This document shows, in pieces, positions 22,924 through 37,022 of a stretch of 64,000 nucleotides of DNA (the stretch's first letter is position 1; each line of letters begins with the position of its first letter). A model generated the notes under the pieces. The model was not told the DNA's origin. It did no database searches and worked only from the letters and a program-made list of their open reading frames with translations. The stretch is from Acidobacteriota bacterium (GTDB lineage Bacteria > Acidobacteriota > Vicinamibacteria > Vicinamibacterales > UBA2999). The position numbers were made by a program, and so were the translations under genes. Where the stretch lies: positions 1 through 64,000 of the forward strand of contig JAKFYH010000047.1 of the NCBI GenBank assembly GCA_021730945.1. The letters run 5' to 3'.

Positions 22924-24216
22924 CTACCGGCGCCGGGTCCAGAAATAGTATGCGGGCAGACCCGACGCGACAATCAGCAAACCGATCGCGCTATCGGCCG
23001 GATCGGCGCGCACCTGATTGACGACGATCGCGGCGGCGGCGAGGACGAACAGGATCGGCGCCCACGGCACCAGAGGCATGCGCCAGCCCGGCCGGTACCC
23101 GGGCCGCCGCCGCAACAGGATGACGCCGATCGCCAGCAGCGCGAAGAAGATCCACTCGGTGTAGATGACCCGGGTAAAGAGGGCGCGGTAGGTACCGGTC
23201 ATCACCAGCACTGACGACCAGACCGCCTGCAACAGGATGGCGCGCCCCGGCGTCTGGTAGGTGGGATGGAGTTGCCCGGCCCACTTGAACCACAGTCCGT
23301 CCTGCGCCATCTGGTAGTAGACCCGCGGCCCGGCCAGCACAATCCCGTTGAGCGCCCCGAAGGCACTGAACATCACCAGGCCGGAGATCGCACTGCCGCC
23401 TCCCGCGCCCAGCAGGATATCGAAGGTGTCGGCGGCCACCCGCGTCGAGGCAATGACCTGATCGATCGAAAGCACGCTCAGGTAGACCGCATTCAGGCCG
23501 ATGTAGCACACGGTGACCACCACCACGCCGATCAGCAACGACCGCGGAATGGTCCGCGCCGGATCCACGGTTTCCTCCGCGGTGTAGGTGACCATGTGCC
23601 AGCCGCCGAAGGCGAACAGGCCGGCGCCCACCGCCAGCAGGAAATTCCCCGCGCCAATACTCACGTCGGGCGCGACCGGCGCCACGGCCGCCGGATCGCT
23701 CAGGACCCACCCGAGCGCGATGATGGCCGCGACCGCGATCACCTTGACCAGGGTGAACGCCGACTGCAGGCCGCCGCCGAAGCGAACCCCGAGGTAGTTG
23801 ATCGCCGACAGGGCGACAATCGCGCCGACGGCCACACCGCGAGTGGCCGCGTCGCCCATCGGGACAAAGTAACCGGCGTAGCGGGCAAACACGGTCGCGA
23901 CGGCAGCCAGGATGCCGCTGTGCATGGTCCACAACATGGCCCAGCCCCAGAGAAAGCCCAGCGCCGGCGTGTAGATCTCCTTCAGGAAGACGTAGACGCC
24001 TCCGGTTTGCGGGAAGGCCGACGCCAGTTCGGCGCAGACCAGTGCGCCGATCAACGTGAGCAGGCCGGCCGCGGCCCACGCCAGCACCACCGCCCCTGGC
24101 GACGGCACCAGCGCCGTGATCTCGGACGACTGGACGAAGATGGACGAGCCAATGATCGTCCCCACCACCAGGGCGGTGGCGGCCGGCAGCCGGATCGCGC
24201 GACGCAAGGTGCTCAT
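22924..24216 (-). CDS. APC-superfamily amino-acid permease
   Basis: A 430-residue transporter with 12 predicted membrane helices. The first helix carries V-V-G-T-I-I-G-S-S-I-F, the substrate-binding G-[ST]-G-like bend of the APC fold. A helix with F-A-F-G-G-W-H-M-V follows near the middle. It should import amino acids or polyamines with protons or by exchange. It ends 36 bases before the amidohydrolase start on the same strand, so uptake and breakdown of the same compound is a fair guess. Divergent from the TauE-like gene, with 32 bases between starts. Confidence 0.92.
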   Translation of the reverse strand: MSTLRRAIRLPAATALVVGTIIGSSIFVQSSEITALVPSPGAVVLAWAAAGLLTLIGALVCAELASAFPQTGGVYVFLKEIYTPALGFLWGWAMLWTMHSGILAAVATVFARYAGYFVPMGDAATRGVAVGAIVALSAINYLGVRFGGGLQSAFTLVKVIAVAAIIALGWVLSDPAAVAPVAPDVSIGAGNFLLAVGAGLFAFGGWHMVTYTAEETVDPARTIPRSLLIGVVVVTVCYIGLNAVYLSVLSIDQVIASTRVAADTFDILLGAGGGSAISGLVMFSAFGALNGIVLAGPRVYYQMAQDGLWFKWAGQLHPTYQTPGRAILLQAVWSSVLVMTGTYRALFTRVIYTEWIFFALLAIGVILLRRRPGYRPGWRMPLVPWAPILFVLAAAAIVVNQVRADPADSAIGLLIVASGLPAYYFWTRRR

Positions 24217-24248
24217 CGTGGGTGATCCGGGATGCTATACGATCTGGC

Positions 24249-24995
24249 GTGCCTTTCTGGCTTGAACTCGCCGCCCTTGCCCTCGCCGGCGTCGTCGCCG
24301 GCGCCATCAACGTGATCGCCGGAGGCGGTTCGTTCCTGATTCTGCCGCTCCTGCTCTTCTTCGGCTTGCCGGCCTCACTGGCCAACGGCACCAACCGGGT
24401 GGGAGTGCTGTCCCAGAATCTTGGCGGCATCATCGGCTTTCACCGCAGCGGCGCCGTCGATTGGCCATGGGCGCTCAAGGCCAGCGTTCCGGCCCTGGCC
24501 GGTGCGGCCCTCGGAGTGTGGGCCGCCCTGGCGGTGCCGGACTTCGCCTTTCGCCGCATCCTGTCGGTGGCGATGGTGGCCGTGACCCTGTGGTCGCTCT
24601 TCAACCATCGGCGGCAGGCCGGCGCGGCCACATCGCTCAAGCCCCCCACGCACTGGACGGTGGTCCTCGGGTTCTTCGTGGTCGGGATCTATGGCGGATT
24701 CATCCAGGCCGGTGTCGGCTTCCTGGTCCTGGCCATCACCTCGGCCGCGGGCATGGACCTGGTGCGCGGCAATGCCGTCAAGTTGCTGAGCGTGATGCTG
24801 CTCACCATTCTGTCGCTGGTGGTGTTTGCCGGCGCCGGCCAGGTCGATTGGCCGCGCGGCCTGGCCCTCGCCCTCGGTAACTGGGTCGGCGCCGTGATCG
24901 GAGTCCGGATGGCCGTGCTCAAGGGGCACGCCTGGCTGCAACAGGTGGTCACGGTGACCGTGATCCTGTTCGCCGTCCTGCTCTGGTTCAATTAG
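24249..24995 (+). CDS. TauE/SafE-family (DUF81) anion exporter
   Basis: A 248-residue membrane protein with about 8 helices and the family motifs G-A-I-N-V-I-A-G-G-G-S-F-L near the start, A-N-G-T-N-R-V-G near residue 48, and a second-half repeat at G-F-I-Q-A-G-V-G-F-L. TauE/SafE proteins move sulfite, sulfoacetate or other organic anions. The GTG at 24249 follows TATACG (24236-24241) by 7 bases, so the mRNA is probably leaderless. No sulfur genes adjoin it. Confidence 0.88.
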   Translation: MPFWLELAALALAGVVAGAINVIAGGGSFLILPLLLFFGLPASLANGTNRVGVLSQNLGGIIGFHRSGAVDWPWALKASVPALAGAALGVWAALAVPDFAFRRILSVAMVAVTLWSLFNHRRQAGAATSLKPPTHWTVVLGFFVVGIYGGFIQAGVGFLVLAITSAAGMDLVRGNAVKLLSVMLLTILSLVVFAGAGQVDWPRGLALALGNWVGAVIGVRMAVLKGHAWLQQVVTVTVILFAVLLWFN

Positions 24996-25082
24996 ACGGC
25001 CGCCTCCGGCGTTACACGGTCGTCACAGGCTGAGGTACGCCGTTTTTGGAACGGTGTCTGACACCGTATATGCTCAGGGTTT

Positions 25083-27251
25083 ATGCCTAGCCCGACCGCC
25101 GCCACCCGCCGACCCCGCAAGCGCCGCGGCGGAAGCCCCGCGCCGGTCGAGGCGGCGATCCAGCGGGACTGGTCGGCGCTCGACCCCAACGACCTCTCCG
25201 CACCCGCCCTCTTCATCAATCGCGAGCTGAGCTGGCTGGCTTTCAATGAGCGGGTGCTCGCGCAGGCGCAGGACGTGACCCACCCCCTGCTCGATCGGGT
25301 CAAGTTCCTCGCCATCTCCGGCACCAACCTCGACGAGTTCTTCATGGTGCGCGTCGCCACCATTCTCAAGAAGTTCCGCGCCGGCATCGAAGAGGTCTCG
25401 ATCGACGGCATGACCACCGACGTCGAGCTGGCCACCATTCGCAGCCGCGCCCTCGCGCAGATCGATGCGCAGAATGCCTGCTGGTCACAATCGATTCGGC
25501 CGCTGCTGGCGGCCGAAGGCATCCACTTCCTCGACCAGAAGGACTACACGCCGGCGATCGATGCCTGGCTGGCGCAGTACTTCAAGGACCACATCTTCCC
25601 GGTCTTGACGCCGCTGGCCTTCGACCCCGGCCACCCGTTTCCCTACATCTCGAACCTCAGCATGAACCTGGCGGTGCGGGTGCGGCACGCCGGGCGCACC
25701 AAGTTCGCCCGTGTCAAGGTGCCGGGCATGCTCTCGCGCTTCATCGCCCTGCCCGAAGCCCTGTCGCCCCTCGGCGGCATGGCCCACGTGTTTCTCGAAG
25801 ACGTCATTCGCCGCAACATCCAGAGCCTGTTTCCGGGGACGCAGGTGGAAGGCACGCACCTGTTCCGGATCATTCGCGACACCGACATGGTGATCCAGGA
25901 AGACGAGGCCGATGACCTGCTGGAGACGGTCGATCGCGGCCTCAAGCAGCTGCGCCACGGGGCCTTGTCGCTGCTGCACGTCGAAGCCGACATGCCCAAG
26001 CGCGTATTGAGCATCCTGATCGAAAACTTCGAAGTCGACGAAGACGTCGTCGCGCGCGCCAGCGATCGGCTGGGGTTCGGCGACTGGCACACCTTGTTCA
26101 AGCTCCACCGGCCGGCGCTCAAGTATCCGGCGCTGGCGCCGCGCACGCTGTGGGCGCCGGACGAGACCGACAAGGTGTTCGAACAGATCGCCGACCAGGA
26201 TTTCCTGCTGCATCACCCGTTCGACTCCTTCACCTCGGTGGAGACGTTCTTGCGCGCCGCGGTGCAGGATCAGAACGTGATTGCCATCAAGATCACGCTG
26301 TATCGCATCGGCGCCAACTCGCCGCTGGTCGACCTGCTGATCGAGGCGGCCGAGCAGGGCAAGCAGGTCGCGGTGCTGGTGGAGCTCAAGGCGCGGTTCG
26401 ATGAACGCAACAACATCGCCTGGGCCACCCGGCTGGAGTCGGCCGGCATCCACGTGGTCTACGGCCTGATGAACCTCAAGGTCCATTGCAAGCTGTGCCT
26501 GGTGGTCCGTCAGGAAGGCGACGGCATCCATCGTTACGCCCACGTCGCCACCGGCAACTACAACCGTGTCACCTCACAGGTCTACACCGATCTCGGGCTG
26601 TTCACCGCCGACGAGAGCATCCTCGACGATGTCACCGAGGTGTTCAATTCGCTGACCGGCTACTCCAACAAGCGGTCGTACCACGCGCTGTTGGTGGCGC
26701 CGGTGGGGCTGCGCCAGGGCTTCCGCGCCCTGGTCGAACGCGAGATCGAGCATGCCAAGGCCGGCCGGCCGGCCCGCATGATCGTCAAGAACAATGCGGT
26801 GGCCGACCAGGGGATGATCAAGACGTTCTACCGCGCCTCACAGGCCGGGGTCGCCATCGACATGATCGTGCGCGGCGTCTGCTGCCTGCGGCCGGGCATT
26901 CCCGGCATCAGCGATCACATTCGCGTGCGTTCAATCGTCGGCCAGTTTCTCGAGCACTCGCGCATCTACTATTTCGAGAACGGCGGCGCCCCCGAGGTCT
27001 ACATCGGCAGCGCCGACCTGATGGAGCGCAACCTCGACCGCCGGGTCGAAGTGCTCTGCCCGATTACCGACACCGGGCTGAAGCAATCGGTCCGCGACGC
27101 AGTGCTCGAAGTCCTGCTGAGCGACAGCGACCGGGCCTGGACCTTGCAGACCGACGGCGCCTATGTCCGGACCACGCCGGCCGACGGCGTGCCGCCCCTG
27201 AACTCGCAGCGCTTCCTCCAGGATTGGTACGCCGCCCAGCACGAGTTCTAG
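25083..27251 (+). CDS. ppk1: Polyphosphate kinase 1
   Basis: A 722-residue PPK1 that reversibly builds inorganic polyphosphate from ATP, with all four domains in order (N, head, C1, C2). The N-terminus shows F-I-N-R-E-L-S-W-L-A-F-N. The autophosphorylated His lies in Y-A-H-V-A-T-G-N-Y-N near residue 486, and the second His in F-L-E-H-S-R-I-Y-Y-F near 624. About 30 extra basic residues precede the domain. The start follows TATATG (25067-25072). A small dyad GGTGTCTGACACC lies at 25054-25066. No ppx or phoU is nearby. Confidence 0.96.
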   Translation: MPSPTAATRRPRKRRGGSPAPVEAAIQRDWSALDPNDLSAPALFINRELSWLAFNERVLAQAQDVTHPLLDRVKFLAISGTNLDEFFMVRVATILKKFRAGIEEVSIDGMTTDVELATIRSRALAQIDAQNACWSQSIRPLLAAEGIHFLDQKDYTPAIDAWLAQYFKDHIFPVLTPLAFDPGHPFPYISNLSMNLAVRVRHAGRTKFARVKVPGMLSRFIALPEALSPLGGMAHVFLEDVIRRNIQSLFPGTQVEGTHLFRIIRDTDMVIQEDEADDLLETVDRGLKQLRHGALSLLHVEADMPKRVLSILIENFEVDEDVVARASDRLGFGDWHTLFKLHRPALKYPALAPRTLWAPDETDKVFEQIADQDFLLHHPFDSFTSVETFLRAAVQDQNVIAIKITLYRIGANSPLVDLLIEAAEQGKQVAVLVELKARFDERNNIAWATRLESAGIHVVYGLMNLKVHCKLCLVVRQEGDGIHRYAHVATGNYNRVTSQVYTDLGLFTADESILDDVTEVFNSLTGYSNKRSYHALLVAPVGLRQGFRALVEREIEHAKAGRPARMIVKNNAVADQGMIKTFYRASQAGVAIDMIVRGVCCLRPGIPGISDHIRVRSIVGQFLEHSRIYYFENGGAPEVYIGSADLMERNLDRRVEVLCPITDTGLKQSVRDAVLEVLLSDSDRAWTLQTDGAYVRTTPADGVPPLNSQRFLQDWYAAQHEF

Positions 27252-27297
27252 CAAGAATCCCTCTCACCAGCCTCGACAATTGCGCTAGGGTATCGGT

Positions 27298-28422
27298 GTG
27301 AAGGTTCAACAGAATCAGTGGTCGCACGACGCCGGCTGGGAAGGGCCCGCGGCCGCGCCCGGTGCCCAGCTCGTGCTCATCTTCGGTGACCGCGCCAGTG
27401 TGACGCATCAGGCGCTCGGGCCGGCGCTGACCGCGCGCTGGCCACGCGCGACGCTGCTTGGCTGCTCCACCGCCGGACAGATCCACGACACCCAAGTCAG
27501 CGACCAAGGCGTCGTCACCACCGCCATCGAGTTTGCGCACACCACGGTGCGCGCCGCGACCGCGCCGGTGACGGCGGCCGATAGTGCGGCGGCCGGCGCG
27601 GCACTGGCGAACACGCTGGCCGATCCCGACCTGGTCCACGTCATCGTGGTCTCGGAAGGCCTCGACATCAACGGCGAGGCGCTGGTGCGGGGCCTGGGCC
27701 AGAACCTGCCGGCGAGCGTGTCGGTCACCGGCGGTTTGTCTGCCGATGGCGAGCAATTCAAAGAAACGGTGGTCCTGTTTAACGGCGTCCCCCAAACCAA
27801 TACGGTGGCGGCGGTGGGCCTGTACGGCAGCCGGCTCAAGGTGGGCTACGGTTCACTCGGCGGCTGGGACTCGTTCGGTCCCGAGCGCCAGATTACCAAG
27901 TCGGCCGGCAACGTGCTCTACGAGCTGGACGGCCAGTCCGCGCTGGCACTCTACAAGCGCTACCTCGGCGCACACGCCTCGGACCTGCCCGCCTCCGGCT
28001 TGCTCTTCCCGCTGTCGCTGCGCACCCACGGCGACAGCGCGCCGGTTGTGCGCACGATCCTGTCGGTCAACGAGGACGAGCAGAGCTTGACGTTCGCGGG
28101 CAACGTGCCCGTCGGCGGCTTCGTGCGGCTGATGAAAGCCAACTTCGACCGGCTGATTGATGGTGCCGTGGGAGCCGGACGGATCAGTTCCGAGGCGCTG
28201 GGCACGCCGGTGGACCTGGCGCTGCTCATCAGCTGCGTCGGCCGGCGGATGGTGCTGCGGCAACGGGTCGAAGAAGAAGTCGAAGGCGTGCGCGAGATCG
28301 TCGGGCCGGACGCGGTCATCGCCGGCTTCTACTCGTACGGCGAAATCTCCCCCTTCACGCCAAAGGCCCGCTGCGAACTGCACAACCAGACCATGACCGT
28401 CACCACTCTGTCCGAACGCTGA
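27298..28422 (+). CDS. FIST domain signal-sensing protein
   Basis: A 374-residue FIST protein. The N-terminal FIST domain has L-G-C-S-T-A-G-Q-I near residue 57 and G-L-S-A-D-G-E-Q-F near 146; the FIST_C domain spans about 220-360 and ends with G-F-Y-S-Y-G-E-I-S-P. FIST proteins sense small ligands, and NosP, a member, binds haem and nitric oxide and controls a partner kinase. The one-base overlap with the kinase gene that follows (TGATG at 28420-28424) says that the two form a pair. The GTG start lies 6 bases after TAGGGT (27286-27291). Ligand unknown. Confidence 0.9.
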   Translation: MKVQQNQWSHDAGWEGPAAAPGAQLVLIFGDRASVTHQALGPALTARWPRATLLGCSTAGQIHDTQVSDQGVVTTAIEFAHTTVRAATAPVTAADSAAAGAALANTLADPDLVHVIVVSEGLDINGEALVRGLGQNLPASVSVTGGLSADGEQFKETVVLFNGVPQTNTVAAVGLYGSRLKVGYGSLGGWDSFGPERQITKSAGNVLYELDGQSALALYKRYLGAHASDLPASGLLFPLSLRTHGDSAPVVRTILSVNEDEQSLTFAGNVPVGGFVRLMKANFDRLIDGAVGAGRISSEALGTPVDLALLISCVGRRMVLRQRVEEEVEGVREIVGPDAVIAGFYSYGEISPFTPKARCELHNQTMTVTTLSER

Positions 28423-30227
28423 TGGCCGATCTGCACAGCCTGCTGCGGCGACAACTTAAACGGCATTTTCCTGATCAGGCCCCGCCGGCGGAGCTGGCGG
28501 CGATGCTCGCCGGCATCGATCAGGCCTACCGGCAGTTTGATGACGACCGCGCCATGCTCGAGCGGTCGCTCGACCTGAGCTCGCAGGAGCTGCTACAGGC
28601 CAACGCCGAGCTGCGCGGGCTGGTCAGCGCGTTTCCGGATCAGATCCTCAAGCTTGACCGCAGCGGCCTGATCCTGGACATGAAGGGCGCCGCCCACGCC
28701 GAGGCCGCTCGCGGCTGGGCGGTTGGCCGCACGGTCACCGAAGTTCTCGACGCCGCCGCCCGCGGCCCCATCGTCGACGCCCTCGGCCGTATCGCCGGCG
28801 ACAGTCTGCCGATCCACCTCGAGTTGGAACTGGGCGCCGACACGCCGACGCCGCGCCTGTATGAGGCGCGTCTCCAGCCGATGGCCGGCACCGAGGTGCT
28901 GCTGATTCTGCGCGACGTCACCGAGCGCCATTACGCCGAAAAGCAGCTGCGCGCCAGCCAGATGGCCCTGCACGAGGCGCACCGCGACCTCGAGCGCCGG
29001 GTCGACGAACGCACCGCCGCCCTCGCCCGTGCCAACGACGAACTGCGGCGCGAGATGGCCGACCGCCAGGCCGCCGAGCAGGCGCGCACCGAGCTGGAGG
29101 AGCAGTTGCGGCATGCGCAGAAGATGGAGGCGATTGGCCGCCTGTCGGGCGGCATCGCCCACGATTTCAACAACCTGCTGACTGCGATCCGCGGATACTC
29201 CGAGTTGTTGCTGACCTCGCTCGAAGGCTCCCCGCTGCGCGCCGATGTCGAGGAGATCTTCAATGCCGCCGAGCGGGCGGCCACGCTGACCGGCCAGTTG
29301 CTGGCCTTCAGCCGCCGGCAGATTCTCAGCCCCGAAATCCTGGTCTTGAACCAGCGGGTGATGGACATGAGCCGCTTGTTGAGCCGGCTGATCGGCGAGC
29401 ACATCGCCATCGACCTCCACCTGGCCACTGACCTCTGGTCGGTACGCGCCGACGCCGCGCAATTGGAACAGGTGCTGGTCAACCTGGCGCTGAATGCCCG
29501 CGATGCCATGCCCGATGGCGGCCGGCTCGCGATTGAGACGGGCAACCGCGAAGTCACCCTCGGGCAGGCGCGGACGCTCGAGATTTCACCGGGATCGTTC
29601 GTCGAGCTGATCGTCCGCGACACCGGCGTCGGCATTGCGCCGGACGTGCAGGCCCGGATCTTCGAACCGTTCTTCACCACCAAGCCCAAGGGCGCCGGCA
29701 CCGGCCTGGGTTTGTCGATGGTCTATGGCTTCGTGCGCCAGAGCGGCGGCACGGTGACGGTGCAAAGCGCGCCGGGGCACGGCAGTTCGTTCTCGCTGCT
29801 GCTGCCGCGCACCGACGACACCACGGTGGCGCCGCCGACGCCGCGCACGCTGACCGCCGCCAGCCTGGGCACCGGCACCATCCTGATTGCCGAAGACGAG
29901 CGGGCCTTGCGGCGCCTGTCGGCGACCGTCCTGCGACAGGCCGGCTATCAGACGCTGGAGGCATCCGACGGCCAGCAGGCGCTGGACTTGTATACGGTGC
30001 ATGCCAGCAAGATCACCATGGTGGTCACCGATGTGGTGATGCCACGCATGGGTGGCATCGAACTCGCCAGGTGCCTGCGCAAGCTGCGACCCGACGTCCG
30101 CCTGCTGTTTGTCACCGGTTACGTGGACCAGAGCGAGGCGTTGCACGAGCAGGGCACGCCAGTGTTGCTCAAGCCCTTCTCGCCCGACGCGCTGCTGAAG
30201 GCGGTGGCCGCCGCGCTCGCCGGCTGA
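28422..30227 (+). CDS. Hybrid sensor histidine kinase with PAS and C-terminal receiver
   Basis: A 601-residue soluble kinase. Residues 1-65 are helical. A PAS domain spans about 65-175 and a coiled coil 180-235. The H-box G-I-A-H-D-F-N-N-L-L has its His near 246. The ATPase domain has an N-box L-V-N-L-A-L-N-A-R-D-A-M, G1 D-T-G-V-G-I-A and F-F-T-T-K-P-K-G-A-G-T-G-L-G-L. The receiver (about 485-601) has the phosphoacceptor Asp near 536 in V-V-T-D-V-V-M-P. No membrane helices, so the signal is probably passed from the FIST protein encoded just before it. There is no HPt or output gene next to it unless the PilZ protein serves. Confidence 0.94.
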   Translation: MADLHSLLRRQLKRHFPDQAPPAELAAMLAGIDQAYRQFDDDRAMLERSLDLSSQELLQANAELRGLVSAFPDQILKLDRSGLILDMKGAAHAEAARGWAVGRTVTEVLDAAARGPIVDALGRIAGDSLPIHLELELGADTPTPRLYEARLQPMAGTEVLLILRDVTERHYAEKQLRASQMALHEAHRDLERRVDERTAALARANDELRREMADRQAAEQARTELEEQLRHAQKMEAIGRLSGGIAHDFNNLLTAIRGYSELLLTSLEGSPLRADVEEIFNAAERAATLTGQLLAFSRRQILSPEILVLNQRVMDMSRLLSRLIGEHIAIDLHLATDLWSVRADAAQLEQVLVNLALNARDAMPDGGRLAIETGNREVTLGQARTLEISPGSFVELIVRDTGVGIAPDVQARIFEPFFTTKPKGAGTGLGLSMVYGFVRQSGGTVTVQSAPGHGSSFSLLLPRTDDTTVAPPTPRTLTAASLGTGTILIAEDERALRRLSATVLRQAGYQTLEASDGQQALDLYTVHASKITMVVTDVVMPRMGGIELARCLRKLRPDVRLLFVTGYVDQSEALHEQGTPVLLKPFSPDALLKAVAAALAG

Positions 30228-30268
30228 GATCGGCGGTCCGGCGCGGAGCGTGGTACACTCCCCCTCCT

Positions 30269-30925
30269 GTGTCGTCGCGTATTGTTCTGATCGGCCCCGC
30301 GGACGCCCTGCCAGCCCTCCAGGGCCGCCTCGAGACCGGCAGCGAGGTGCAGGCGTTCTCCGACAGCGATGCGCTCGAAGCGCTCGATCACATCATCCGG
30401 ACCAAGCCGTCGATCGTGGCGCTGCAGGACGAGTTCTCGACCACCTCACGCGGCACGGCGCTGATCAACCGCATCAAGGACGACCCGGCCCTCACGTGCG
30501 AGGTGCGGGTGCTGGCACGCGACAGCGAGCTGAACCGCGTGGCGGTCAAGCGCGGCCAGGCCGGCGGTGCAGCGGTCGCGGTCGACGAACCGGCGCCGGC
30601 GCTCGACCAACGCGGCACCAGGCGCGCGGCGCGGATTCGTGTGCGGGACGGCGTCGAAGTGGCGGTGGACGGCAATGCGGCGGTGCTCGTGGATCTGTCG
30701 ATGGTCGGTGCGCAAGTGGTCTCGGCCACCGTGCTCAAGCCCAACCAGCGCGTGCGGATCACCATCGGCGACGCCAAGGCGCCGGTGCGTTGCGCCGGCG
30801 CCGTGGCTTGGGCGGCCTTCGAAATGCCCAAGGGGATGCCGACGCGCTATCGCGCCGGGATTGACTGGGGCATGACGGCAGACGGGCCGGCGATTGAAGA
30901 CTTCGCGGAAAAGAATAAGAAGTAA
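30269..30925 (+). CDS. PilZ-domain protein with receiver-like N-terminus
   Basis: A 218-residue protein. Residues 4-95 have a receiver-like alternation (R-I-V-L-I-G-P at the start, S-I-V-A-L-Q-D-E in the middle) but no clear phosphoacceptor set. Residues about 113-205 are a PilZ domain with R-R-A-A-R (Arg118, Arg122) and D-L-S-M-V-G (Asp142, Ser144, Gly147), the c-di-GMP-binding signature. It should bind c-di-GMP and modulate motility or pili. The GTG at 30269 follows TACACT (30254-30259) by 9 bases, so it probably has its own promoter, 41 bases after the kinase gene. Confidence 0.88.
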   Translation: MSSRIVLIGPADALPALQGRLETGSEVQAFSDSDALEALDHIIRTKPSIVALQDEFSTTSRGTALINRIKDDPALTCEVRVLARDSELNRVAVKRGQAGGAAVAVDEPAPALDQRGTRRAARIRVRDGVEVAVDGNAAVLVDLSMVGAQVVSATVLKPNQRVRITIGDAKAPVRCAGAVAWAAFEMPKGMPTRYRAGIDWGMTADGPAIEDFAEKNKK

Positions 30926-30939
30926 CGAAGCGTCAGCTC

Positions 30940-33783
<2,844 letters not shown>

Positions 33784-33870
33784 TTTCCATCTGCACTTTC
33801 AGTTTGACAAGCGGAGCACCACTGCTTAGTTTCTTATCTTCGCAATCGCCCCTCTGATCCTGATCGTTTG

Positions 33871-35534
<1,664 letters not shown>

Positions 35535-35538
<4 letters not shown>

Positions 35539-36683
35539 TGGCTCCCCACGCCGGCCTTGAACGCCGGGTCCTCGCCGCCCTCGACGCCACGCCGCCCCGC
35601 ATTCCGGTGGTCATCGGCGGCTGCGGCTCTGGCCGCACCACGCTGCTGCATGCGCTCAACGACCGCATGGGGCGCGAGCAGTGCCAGTATGTCGACGTCG
35701 AACGCGCGGCCAGTACGCCCGAGCGTTTCCAGCAGGCGCTGGCGGCGGCTTCCCCGTTTTCGATCAATGGCCAGAGCGCGGCGGCGCCGCAGGAGGCTGC
35801 CGGTTCGGCGCGCGCGGCGTTTGACCGCACCCTTGGGCTGATCACCCGTGCGCGCGCCAGGCACGACGCGCCCGCCACGTTCCTGTTCGACGAAGCGCTC
35901 GAACTCCGGACCTTCGAAAGCTTTCCCGGCCTGCGGCACGTGCTGCGTGAGATGTTGCACGCCATGGCGGAGAGCGCCAACCGCTTTGTGCTGACCAGCC
36001 GCTATGTCGCACGCGCGCACCGCTTGCTGCGCGACGGCCATCCCCGGTTCGAAGTGATCCACCTGCCGGCGCTCGGCGCCGCCGAGGTCACGGCGATGCT
36101 GCCGCCGATGGGCGTGACGTCGGCCGACGACCGCGACTATCTGGGCCGCACCATCCAGGTGCTGGCCGACGGACGCGCGGCCTACGTCCGCGCGATCAGC
36201 GAAGCGACCTCATCGATGAGCGGCGGCGGCGGGGATCCGATCAGTGCCTTGACCGCCTTGCTCACCGGCGAGGGCGCGCTGGCCAGTTGGTGCGCGCACC
36301 GGTACGAATTGCGGCTGCATAAGGCCCGCGGCTATGGCGCGCTGAAGGCGATCCTGGAAATTCTTGCCGAGGATGAGCCGCTGACACTGACCGAGGTCGC
36401 CCATCGGCTGCATCGCACACCCGGGTCGACCAAGGATTACCTGTCGTGGCTGGAAGACGTCGACCTGGTCGTGTCGCGGCAGAAGCGCTACAGCTTTGCC
36501 GACCCGCTGATGCGCTTGTGGGTACGGCTGCACTGCCGGCCCGTGCCGCCGTCGGTCGACGAAGTCGCACGCGAAGTGCAGGCCTACGCCGTGTCACGCC
36601 TGCCGCACGCCGAGCCCGCGCACGCGATGGCCGCCGCCGGCACCGCCGACCGCAAGGACTGGGGCATTATCGAGATCGACTGA
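35535..36683 (+). CDS. STAND/archaeal-type ATPase with winged-helix C-terminus
   Basis: A 382-residue P-loop protein. Walker A reads G-G-C-G-S-G-R-T-T at residues 28-36, so the usual Lys is Arg34. Walker B is A-T-F-L-F-D-E-A near 120. A helical region and a winged helix (about 285-345: [25 protein letters not shown]) follow, as in archaeal ATPases and STAND proteins. It overlaps hutU by 4 bases (ATGA), so it is coupled to histidine breakdown, perhaps as a regulator. Weak or altered ATP hydrolysis is possible given the Arg. Confidence 0.82.
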
Positions 36684-36954
36684 CCGCGGTGCCGTAGCGT
36701 TCGGCCGCGCGGGCCTTGGCTTTCAGCGCCTCTTCCTCGCGATTCTTCGGCGCCGCGTTGGTCGCCAGTTGATCGACCAGCCGCCTGGCGACCTCGGCCA
36801 CTTCGTCCACGGCCTTGGCAAACACGGCTTCGTTTGCCTTCGACGGCGCCGTGAACCCGCTCAGCTTGCGGACAAACTGCAGGGAGGCGGCCCGCACTTC
36901 CTCGTCGGTCGCCGGCGGATCAAAGTTGAACAGCGTCTTGATGTTTCGGCACAT
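36667..36954 (-). CDS. DUF2277-family protein
   Basis: A 95-residue protein that starts M-C-R-N-I-K-T-L-F-N-F-D-P-P-A-T, the fixed N-terminus of the DUF2277 family, followed by three helices with F-V-R-K-L-S-G-F and A-V-D-E-V. Function unknown; the whole family is small, soluble and helical. It overlaps the convergent ATPase gene by 17 bases and starts 12 bases from the 14-bp tandem repeat that separates it from rnc. Confidence 0.88.
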   Translation of the reverse strand: MCRNIKTLFNFDPPATDEEVRAASLQFVRKLSGFTAPSKANEAVFAKAVDEVAEVARRLVDQLATNAAPKNREEEALKAKARAAERYGTAVSRSR

Positions 36955-36966
36955 GGCGTTTCGTGA

Positions 36967-37022
36967 TTATTCGTTCTTCGTTATTCGTTCGTCGTTATTC
37001 GTTCGTCGTTATTCGTTCGTCG
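36967..37022. repeat. 14-bp tandem repeat at the rnc stop codon
   Basis: Four copies of TTATTCGTTCGTCG (36967-36980 with one mismatch, then 36981-36994, 36995-37008, 37009-37022). Copy 3 supplies the rnc stop codon (TTA at 36995-36997, read as TAA on the minus strand) and copies 3-4 encode the last rnc residues. The unit is not a multiple of 3, so a gain or loss of copies would change the protein's end. The repeat is far more AT-rich than its surroundings. Confidence 0.92.

Noticed and set aside
22024-23214. Long + strand ORF across the amidohydrolase and permease genes
   Set aside because: It spans two real minus-strand genes and their gap, and is rich in Arg and His with no known motif: a shadow.
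25054-25066. GGTGTC-T-GACACC as an operator of ppk1
   Set aside because: Only a 6-bp arm and the same GTGTCAGACACC-like core also occurs inside coding sequence near 49457, so it is not specific evidence.
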